Part shown: positions 7,511-12,403 of the stretch, one piece after another
Position numbering within the stretch: position 1 is the stretch's first letter
Layout of the letters: the number at the start of each line of letters is the position of its first letter
NCBI GenBank assembly: GCA_012513245.1
Contig: JAAZCN010000368.1
Location: 1 to 12,403 of the forward strand
Direction of reading: 5' to 3'
From: Synergistaceae bacterium
Lineage (GTDB): Bacteria; Synergistota; Synergistia; Synergistales; Synergistaceae
Length of the DNA stretch: 12,403 nt
Translations under genes and position numbers: made by a program
Notes under the pieces: generated by a model
What the model was told of the DNA's origin: nothing
What the model saw: the letters and a program-made list of their open reading frames with translations, nothing else
Database searches by the model: none

Positions 7511-8445
7511 AGCTGGATCCTCCCCTCACGAGCAGTAGCGGCGTCTTCTACTACGGCATCTCCCACAGAGACACCTTCAGTAATGATAAACATGTTGTTG
7601 TCGACTCTTTTTCCCTTTACAGGAACAAAAACCACTCTGGAACCCCTTACCATGTATACGCCCGGCCTTCCCTCAGACTCTGTGATCGAGGTTTCCGGCA
7701 CCAAGGCTCCCTCTGTCCTGCCTGCTTCCACTATTAACGCATACTTTCTTGAAAGGACCAACTCAGGCTGGAACCATGGCAGTGTAAGGTATAATTTAGT
7801 TTTGCTGCCTGCCTTGGTACTTACCCTTATGTCTGCTGTGGAAGAGGTATCTACGCCATCCATTTTTACTTTCAGTTTTTTATTCTCTATCTGTTCCGTC
7901 ATGTTTCCTAATATACTTGAGTAACCAATAAATCTAAGTTCCTGAGGCTGCTCGATCAGTTTTCCAACCGGCTGGCTTTTTCCCACAAGCAAACCATCCT
8001 TTAAACGATTCAATCGTCCCGGTTCAGGCACCGGCTGAAAACCCGGCCAAATTTCAGAGTAACGCCAGGTCTGTTCCATTCCGTCTAGAGCCGCAACAAA
8101 ATACCCCTGCTGGTAGGCTTTGACTTCTGAAACTCTGTTTCCGGAAGTGATCTTTGTAATCACAGCTCCCCTTGCCACCCGTACCGGCCCCGTGCCCTGC
8201 GGATATGTTACTATACCCTCCGTTGAGGCAGGAATTAAAACTTCTTTCCAAAGCAACACTCCGCTGATTTTCACCAGTTCCACATCTATTCCCGGTATTG
8301 CCCATGTTATCTCCGGATGGAGGTACTCGTACCTGTCAAAATAGAGTTTAAAAGCCCATATCCATAAGACAATAACAAAAAAGACCATAAGCCAATACAC
8401 TGGCTTGAATCTTCTTTGTTCTTCCGGTTCGAAACGTCTTACCAT
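7504..8445 (-). CDS. HlyD-like membrane-anchored protein of unknown function
   Basis: The 313-residue product has a basic N-terminus, one membrane helix at about residues 16-33 (LMVFFVIVLWIWAF), and a mainly beta-strand remainder, presumably outside the cytoplasm. The segment STEGIVTYPQGTGPVRVARG, with VITKITSG after it, resembles the lipoyl/barrel-sandwich hairpin of HlyD-type periplasmic adaptors. The C-terminal part (LVPETSITESEGRPGVYMVRG followed by GVSVGDAVVE) resembles adaptor membrane-proximal domains. There is no coiled-coil hairpin of the length usual in transport adaptors and no efflux pump gene nearby, so a transport role is doubtful. Similar single-helix HlyD-like genes are, as I recall, found just before yggS in clostridial division clusters. 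The gene starts 15 nt after the HAD gene stop, with AGAAGG 8 nt before the ATG, and overlaps yggS by 7 nt. An envelope or division role is inference from context only. Confidence 0.75.
   Translation of the reverse strand: MVRRFEPEEQRRFKPVYWLMVFFVIVLWIWAFKLYFDRYEYLHPEITWAIPGIDVELVKISGVLLWKEVLIPASTEGIVTYPQGTGPVRVARGAVITKITSGNRVSEVKAYQQGYFVAALDGMEQTWRYSEIWPGFQPVPEPGRLNRLKDGLLVGKSQPVGKLIEQPQELRFIGYSSILGNMTEQIENKKLKVKMDGVDTSSTADIRVSTKAGSKTKLYLTLPWFQPELVLSRKYALIVEAGRTEGALVPETSITESEGRPGVYMVRGSRVVFVPVKGKRVDNNMFIITEGVSVGDAVVEDAATAREGRIQLW
7518..7527 (-). promoter_or_regulatory. yggS: Strong ribosome binding site for the TTG start of yggS
   Basis: GAGGGGAGGA lies 8 nt before the TTG at 7510, inside the last codons of the upstream gene. 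It explains how a weak start codon that overlaps the previous frame can be used. Confidence 0.7.
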
Positions 8446-8460
8446 CGATTATACCTTCTG

Positions 8461-9105
8461 TCACCGGGCAAAAAGCAGTGGGATCTCCTCCAGGTCATCC
8501 ATTACCTCCCTGGCACCGGCTCTGCTCAAAGCTTTTTTACCAAAATTCCCGGTCGTCATACCTATCCCCATGCAGCCGGCAGCGATTGTTGTCATCATAT
8601 CAATGTCTGTGTCTCCAGCATAGAGTCCCCATGAAGGCTGTATTCCCAGAATTCCAAAAGCCTTAAGGAGAGAATCCGGTTCAGGTTTAGCCCGCTCAAC
8701 ATCTTCCAGGCCAACCACAACATCAAGCATTGGGGTCAGTCCCATAAATTCCACAGGTCTTTTTGCAAACCGTCGGTTCGATACCACTCCAATCTTGATC
8801 CCCATCTCACGCAGTCTTTCAAGAGTACTTAGTGTGTTTGGGAAAAGCTTTAGCCTTGCCTGTTCTTCTTCTCTGTAGTTTGCTCTGTAGAAATCCACCC
8901 ATTCCTGGCGAAAATCTCCCCAGTACATCTGCCAGCTGTCCTCGATCGTCAGCCCTATCGCCGAAAGAACTTTTTCTCTTGATATCTGATCAAACCCGAG
9001 ATGGCTTGCAAGTAAATTAGTACAGTGATGAATTGCATAGCTGCTGTCGACAAGCGTCATGTCAAAATCAAAAAGTACAGCTTTGATTTTTTTTATGCAT
9101 ATCAT
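8461..9105 (-). CDS. HAD-superfamily phosphatase (phosphoglycolate phosphatase/PpaX-like)
   Basis: This is a cytoplasmic haloacid-dehalogenase-type hydrolase of 214 residues with a cap domain inserted after motif I. Motif I is FDFDMTLVDS, with nucleophile D13 and acid/base D15. Motif II is S109 in VVSNRR, motif III is K140 in KPEPD, and motif IV is AGDTDIDM with D165 and D169. The arrangement matches the phosphoglycolate phosphatase/PpaX/beta-phosphoglucomutase-like subgroup, but the substrate cannot be read from sequence. The ATG overlaps the stop of the rRNA methyltransferase gene by one base (TAATG), so the two are translationally coupled. The HlyD-like gene follows after 15 nt. The context gives no clear metabolic clue, and a housekeeping clean-up phosphatase is the simplest reading. 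Confidence 0.9.
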   Translation of the reverse strand: MICIKKIKAVLFDFDMTLVDSSYAIHHCTNLLASHLGFDQISREKVLSAIGLTIEDSWQMYWGDFRQEWVDFYRANYREEEQARLKLFPNTLSTLERLREMGIKIGVVSNRRFAKRPVEFMGLTPMLDVVVGLEDVERAKPEPDSLLKAFGILGIQPSWGLYAGDTDIDMMTTIAAGCMGIGMTTGNFGKKALSRAGAREVMDDLEEIPLLFAR

Positions 9106-10301
9106 TAAACTTGGACCCCCAAAACAAAACCTTTCAGATAATCAGTTTCTGGCACTGCGGAAAGAGCCGGATGGTCAAAGGGCTGATGGATCTCCAGCGC
9201 AATACGGCATGAAAGTCCTGCATCGATCGAGGCTTCGTTCAGCACAGAGAGAAGCATTTCTCTTGTAAAGGCATGGCTGCAGGAGAGAAAAACAAGATGC
9301 CCGCCATTTTTGATCCGATTAAGCCCTCTGATCGCAAGTTCTTTATACCCGCGACGCGCCGAATCTATCTGTCCTTTGGAAGGCGAGAAGGGCGGCGGAT
9401 CCATTATAACTAAGTCGAATCTCTCCCTTTCGCTGTCCATCTTCCTCATTATGTCGAAGACATTCCCGCATATCCATTCCATTTTTTTAGGAAGACCGTT
9501 GATCTCCAGATTTTTTCCGGCAATCTCTATTGCAGATTGTGATTGTTCTACAGCAACGACCTCAGAAGCTCCCGCTGCAAGGGCATGAAGTCCAAAATGC
9601 CCTTGATAGCTGAAACAATCAAGCACTCTGGCTCCTTTAAAAAGAGGTTTTATCATATCCGGAATATTTTTAACATCCAGATATGCCCCGGTCTTTTGTC
9701 CATTTTCAATGTCGATAAGTTCATAAATAGAGCCCATTTTTATTTTGAGCGGCTCCTTCGGTATCTCTCCAAGGAGGGCTCTTATCTCTTTGGGTATCCC
9801 TTCTTTTTCAAGATGTTTAGTTTCGTTGCGAAGCACTATGGAAGAGAGTTTACGAACTTTCCTGAAAATATCCGCTACCTTATCGATATGTCTGTACCAT
9901 CCTGCCGCTGATATCTGAAGGGATAAAACATCACCGTATAGATCCGCAACTATCCCGGGCAGGCCATCGGCTTCCCCATGTACCCATCTGAAAGCTTCTT
10001 CTCCCTGATACCATGTCTTGCGCCAGTTCAGCGCTGATGTCAGTCTTTCTCTCAAAAGCACCATCTGATCAGGCTCTTTGGCACCATAAGTCAGGACCCG
10101 TATAGAAAGAGCGCTATCGCTCCAAAGACCCCATCCTTTGATCGATCCTGCTCTGTCTGTAAAAGCGATCAGATCTCCCTGTGCGCACTGAGGGATCTGT
10201 CTGAGATTGCCTCTGAATATCCAAGGGTGCATTGATCTGACTCTTTCTAAGCCTGATTCATCAAGTACAGCTCTTCTTGCAAGTCTTTTTTCGGAAGGCA
10301 C
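9105..10301 (-). CDS. rlmI: RlmI-like 23S rRNA (cytosine-5) methyltransferase
   Basis: This is a class I SAM-dependent methyltransferase of the RlmI/RlmK family. E. coli RlmI makes m5C1962 in 23S rRNA. The 398-residue protein has an N-terminal PUA-type RNA-binding domain (about 1-75, with HPWIFRGNL and KGWGLWSDSALSIRVL). A central segment includes VHGEADGLPGIVADLYGD. The Rossmann methyltransferase domain has GQKTGAYLDVKNI, SAM motif I VLDCFSYQGHFG (226-237), DPPPFSPSKG (301-310) and the SCS motif (340-342), whose C341 is the candidate catalytic Cys. The start is GTG, overlapping the folE2 stop by one base (TAGTG), with GAGAGGAG about 9 nt upstream. The target base is inferred from the family. 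A different cytosine or a relaxed site is possible. Confidence 0.88.
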   Translation of the reverse strand: MPSEKRLARRAVLDESGLERVRSMHPWIFRGNLRQIPQCAQGDLIAFTDRAGSIKGWGLWSDSALSIRVLTYGAKEPDQMVLLRERLTSALNWRKTWYQGEEAFRWVHGEADGLPGIVADLYGDVLSLQISAAGWYRHIDKVADIFRKVRKLSSIVLRNETKHLEKEGIPKEIRALLGEIPKEPLKIKMGSIYELIDIENGQKTGAYLDVKNIPDMIKPLFKGARVLDCFSYQGHFGLHALAAGASEVVAVEQSQSAIEIAGKNLEINGLPKKMEWICGNVFDIMRKMDSERERFDLVIMDPPPFSPSKGQIDSARRGYKELAIRGLNRIKNGGHLVFLSCSHAFTREMLLSVLNEASIDAGLSCRIALEIHQPFDHPALSAVPETDYLKGFVLGVQV

Positions 10302-11074
10302 TAATTTTTGCTCCTCTCTACACTGGCGAAAGCATCATGATTATGTATACTTTCGTGGCTTGTCACAGAAATACTGTACCACGTGATCCTGTGATCCTTT
10401 TCCATCGCTATTGCAAGTTCACGGACCAAATCCTCTACAAAACGGGGGTTGGCGTATGCTTTTTCTGTAACAGCCTTTTCGTCTTCGCGTTTAAGTATGC
10501 TGTAAACCGGTGCTGAAGCGCATGAATCAGCTATCTCAGCAAGTTCTTCGATCCACATAAAAGACTTCATCCTTACTGAGATCTTTGCGTGAGCCCTTTG
10601 GTTGTGCGCTCCTTTGTCTGATATCTCTTTTGAGCAGGGACACAATGTCTGAACAGGTGCTGTGAGTTCAGTGATAAGATCGAACTTGCTGCCCTTAAGT
10701 TCGGCAAAGAAACGAACATCATATCTCATTCTTCCGAGAGCGCCGCTTACCGGAGCTTTTTTCGTAATAAAATAGGGAAATTCAAAATCAGCATGGGCTT
10801 CATCAGCATCAAGCCTAGTCTGAAGCATTTTAAGAAGATTTTCCATGTTGTGAAACGTGACCTGATCTTCTTGTTCACCCAAAATTTCAATAAACCGGCT
10901 CATATGAGTCCCCCTGTAATCACGGGGAAGAAGGACTGAAAGGCTTACATTAGCGACAGTATCCTGTGTGCCGTTTGAGCGGTCGAGCACCTGTATCGGC
11001 CATGACAGACTGCTTATACCAACTCTGTCTATCGCAATATTTCTTTTGTCCCGTTCACTCTGAACATCGCGCAC
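10301..11074 (-). CDS. folE2: GTP cyclohydrolase IB (FolE2)
   Basis: FolE2 converts GTP to 7,8-dihydroneopterin triphosphate, the shared first step of folate and queuosine synthesis. It belongs to the metal-flexible type IB family that replaces zinc-dependent FolE. From the GTG at 11074 the product is 257 residues, the usual size, and begins RDVQSERDKRNIAIDRVG, which is how family members begin. The active-site segment TLCPCSKEISDKGAHNQR carries C147 and H157. The later motifs TEKAYANPRFVEDLVRE and HESIHNHDAFA are also typical. The open frame extends 17 codons upstream to an ATG at 11125, but that part lies inside queD and is not family-like. GGGAGG lies 10 nt before the GTG. The start comes 2 nt after the queD stop, so the two are coupled. 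The neighbouring QueD uses this product directly. Confidence 0.93.
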   Translation of the reverse strand: MRDVQSERDKRNIAIDRVGISSLSWPIQVLDRSNGTQDTVANVSLSVLLPRDYRGTHMSRFIEILGEQEDQVTFHNMENLLKMLQTRLDADEAHADFEFPYFITKKAPVSGALGRMRYDVRFFAELKGSKFDLITELTAPVQTLCPCSKEISDKGAHNQRAHAKISVRMKSFMWIEELAEIADSCASAPVYSILKREDEKAVTEKAYANPRFVEDLVRELAIAMEKDHRITWYSISVTSHESIHNHDAFASVERSKN

Positions 11075-11076
11075 TT

Positions 11077-11439
11077 CTAGACATCCTCCCTGCGGCAAAT
11101 TGCTGATGAACTCTCTGTTTCCCAAACTCTGACCTCATATAGCTCACAGTTATCGCGTTTTAACGGCTTGTCCAGTTTTTCAAATATCCATATACCAATG
11201 TACTCGGCTGTTGGCTGAGGCAGGATGTCATTGATATAGGCATGGTCCAGTTTTGATAAGACAAGCTCAGAGACATACTTTTTCAGTTCTACAAAATCAA
11301 ATACCATGCCTTCATCATCGGGGTGCCCTTTAAGTACGACTGCAAGCCTGTATGTATGTCCGTGTAGATTCTCACATTTCCCGTGGTAGTTTACAAGTTT
11401 ATGGGCTGCGTCAAATTTAAATTCCCTGCAAACAAACAT
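11077..11439 (-). CDS. queD: 6-carboxytetrahydropterin synthase QueD (PTPS family, dual Cys-Glu motif)
   Basis: QueD turns dihydroneopterin triphosphate into 6-carboxy-tetrahydropterin, the second step toward preQ0 and queuosine. The 120-residue length is normal. Zinc ligands are H13, H26 and H28, and the candidate nucleophile is C22. D65-H66 lies in LDHAYIND, PTAEYIG follows at 76-82, and the pterin-anchoring Glu is E107 in VWETESSS. The active-site loop reads CENLHGH (22-28), so a Glu sits directly after the Cys. This CExxHGH pattern has been described for PTPS-I/III proteins that can serve both queuosine and folate routes. The start ATG has GAGGTGG about 8 nt upstream. It is the first gene of the minus-strand operon and is followed by folE2, which supplies its substrate. 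Other queuosine genes (queC, queE, queF) are not in the window. Confidence 0.93.
   Translation of the reverse strand: MFVCREFKFDAAHKLVNYHGKCENLHGHTYRLAVVLKGHPDDEGMVFDFVELKKYVSELVLSKLDHAYINDILPQPTAEYIGIWIFEKLDKPLKRDNCELYEVRVWETESSSAICRREDV
11085..11090 (-). promoter_or_regulatory. folE2: Ribosome binding site supporting the GTG start of folE2
   Basis: GGGAGG at the very end of queD lies 10 nt before the GTG at 11074. It supports the shorter folE2 over the in-frame ATG at 11125, which would overlap queD by 49 nt. Confidence 0.6.
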
Positions 11440-11479
11440 ATAAGATCCACCTCACAAATCATTAGAAACCTTCTGATAG

Positions 11480-11488
11480 ATTGTACCA
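11480..11488 (-). promoter_or_regulatory. Extended -10 promoter element for the queD operon
   Basis: TGGTACAAT on the minus strand combines a TGn extension with TACAAT. No good -35 is found at 16-18 nt. The predicted start near 11473 gives a leader of about 33 nt before queD. The element shares bases 11481-11485 with the -35 of the opposing promoter. Confidence 0.5.
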
Positions 11489-11510
11489 CTGCTTTAATAG
11501 ATGATATACT
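11481..11510 (+). promoter_or_regulatory. Probable promoter for the aldolase gene
   Basis: TTGTAC (11481-11486), an 18-nt spacer and TATACT (11505-11510) form a reasonable sigma-70-type promoter. The predicted start near 11517 gives a short leader containing the ribosome site GGGGG (11525-11529). Confidence 0.5.
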
Positions 11511-11537
11511 CTATCAAACAAAAAGGGGGCATTACAA

Positions 11538-12403
11538 GTGAAAATAACAGGTATTTTTGCACCAGTCCCAACTCCCTTCGCATCGGACGGTTCGCTTGAC
11601 ATAGAAGCATGGAGGATCAACTTAAGGATATGGAAAGAGTCAGCTCTGGACGGGATCGTGATATGCGGATCTAACGGAGAAATGCCTTTTGTAACGCTTG
11701 AAGAACGTGTTATTTTGACCAAGATCGCCTTAGAAGAGACTGAAGGAAAACTTAAACTTATGGCGGGAGCGCACTTCCCCTCAACACGTGAAACCATTTC
11801 ATGCACAAAAGCGCTTGCGTCCGCCGGAGCCGGGGATCTTCTCTTGCTTCCACCGCACTACTTCAAAGGAAATCAAAAAGCGATATTAAATTACTTTTTA
11901 GAAGTGGCTGACAGTTCGCCTGTTCCGATCTTCATCTACAACATGCCGGCAAATACAGGAGTCGACATTGAGACAGAGACAATAATATCAGCTTCTCAAC
12001 ATCCCAACATCAAAGGTATCAAAGACACTTCAGGAAATATGACCAAGCTGGGATACCTTGCCGCAGCTGCGCCGGAAGATTTTTCCGTTTTTGGAGGCAC
12101 AGGCAACTGGTTCCTTGCGGCTCTCTCAATGGGCGCCTGCGGAGGTACGATGGCTGCCTCCATCCTATATCCAAACACATGCCGGAAAATTAACACATCA
12201 TTCCTTGAAAACAACGTCAGGGATGCGATGGAACTCCAGGCAAAACTCCTGCCTGTCAGCGATGCACTTACACGCAGGTTCGGAGTACCCGGGCTCAAAG
12301 CAGCTCTTGACAGCAAGGGCATGAAAGGCGGCCCATGCAGATCACCCCTTCTCCCTGTATCGGAAGAAGTTAAAAAAGAGATCATGACGATACTTGATAA
12401 TTC
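11538..12403 (+). CDS. DapA-superfamily aldolase, 4-hydroxy-2-oxoglutarate aldolase-like (3' end missing)
   Basis: This is a class I (Schiff-base) aldolase of the DHDPS/N-acetylneuraminate lyase fold. It is open for 288 codons to the window edge, so probably only a few residues are missing (relatives are about 290-300). The Schiff-base lysine is K162 in GIKDTSGN and the catalytic tyrosine is Y134 in FIYNMPANTG. At the position where true DapA reads GTTGE, this protein has CGSNGEMPF (43-51). That feature, with SQHPNIKGIKD, LTRRFGVPGLK and GGPCRSPL, closely resembles what I recall of 4-hydroxy-2-oxoglutarate aldolase (HOGA1). An automated 'dihydrodipicolinate synthase' label would therefore be doubtful. 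A related 2-keto-acid or sugar-acid aldolase is also possible. The start is GTG at 11538, with GGGGG 8 nt upstream. The gene is transcribed away from queD. No internal stop interrupts it; open frames on the opposite strand here are shadows. Confidence 0.92.
   Translation, partial: MKITGIFAPVPTPFASDGSLDIEAWRINLRIWKESALDGIVICGSNGEMPFVTLEERVILTKIALEETEGKLKLMAGAHFPSTRETISCTKALASAGAGDLLLLPPHYFKGNQKAILNYFLEVADSSPVPIFIYNMPANTGVDIETETIISASQHPNIKGIKDTSGNMTKLGYLAAAAPEDFSVFGGTGNWFLAALSMGACGGTMAASILYPNTCRKINTSFLENNVRDAMELQAKLLPVSDALTRRFGVPGLKAALDSKGMKGGPCRSPLLPVSEEVKKEIMTILDN

Larger units (their letters stand above)
11474..11516. repeat. Inverted repeat flanking the divergent promoters
   Basis: TGATAGA (11474-11480) and TCTATCA (11510-11516) are exact 7-nt inverted copies separated by 29 nt. 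They bracket the predicted core elements of both divergent promoters. They could be half-sites for a regulator, but 7-nt arms at this spacing in AT-rich DNA may be chance. Confidence 0.3.

Noticed and set aside
11440..11480. Possible preQ1 riboswitch in the queD leader (AGAAGGTTTCTAATGA slightly resembles a preQ1-I start)
   Set aside because: The leader is only about 33 nt and lacks the complementary arm and the A-rich tail needed for the preQ1-I pseudoknot.
11462..11806. Minus-strand open frame across the divergent promoter region and the aldolase start
   Set aside because: It is antisense to the aldolase gene, and its 3' end would run through the promoter region. A similar minus-strand frame at 11996-12385 is also a shadow.
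1..12403. Mobile elements, CRISPR arrays, tRNA/rRNA genes, defence or biosynthetic clusters
   Set aside because: I looked for transposase-like frames, regularly spaced repeats, and structural RNA signatures on both strands and found none. Base composition and gene packing look uniform across the window.

Overview
The window is a compact stretch of bacterial chromosome carrying mostly housekeeping genes. It looks mid-GC (roughly mid-40s percent by eye). The mix of DivIVA, RNase Y with YmdB, FolE2 with QueD, and an NSS-type Na+/amino-acid transporter fits an anaerobic amino-acid-using lineage near Firmicutes or Synergistota. My best guess is Synergistota, but this is inference from gene content without any database search.

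Layout: all genes from about 11.4 kb down to 1.5 kb lie on the minus strand and read right to left: queD, folE2, an rlmI-type rRNA methyltransferase gene, a HAD phosphatase gene, an HlyD-like membrane-anchored protein gene, yggS, divIVA, recG, rny and ymdB. A perfect 17-bp stem-loop follows ymdB. Neighbouring reading frames overlap or lie within 15 nt of each other, except for two breaks, each with a plausible promoter: 119 nt before divIVA and 172 nt before rny. The set is therefore probably one long operon with internal promoters. Beyond the stem-loop, a 297-nt AT-rich gap leads to a separate minus-strand gene for a sodium-dependent transporter, which runs off the left edge. At the right end, a single plus-strand gene for a DapA-superfamily aldolase is transcribed divergently from queD and runs off the right edge, probably only a few codons short of its stop.

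How the genes relate: FolE2 and QueD are consecutive steps from GTP toward queuosine, and the QueD active site (CENLHGH) carries both Cys and Glu, so it may also feed folate synthesis. RlmI modifies 23S rRNA. YggS handles pyridoxal phosphate. DivIVA and probably the HlyD-like protein act at the envelope or division site. RecG rescues replication forks. RNase Y and YmdB form the usual mRNA-decay and phosphodiesterase pair.

The region is ordinary chromosome overall, and I found no new defence, mobile or secondary-metabolite system. The points most worth a second look are the dual-motif QueD, the aldolase that resembles 4-hydroxy-2-oxoglutarate aldolase rather than true DapA, the overlapping divergent promoters between those two genes, the uncharacterised HlyD-like gene linked to yggS-divIVA, and a diverged TRG motif in RecG. 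Start codons were revised for divIVA and folE2.
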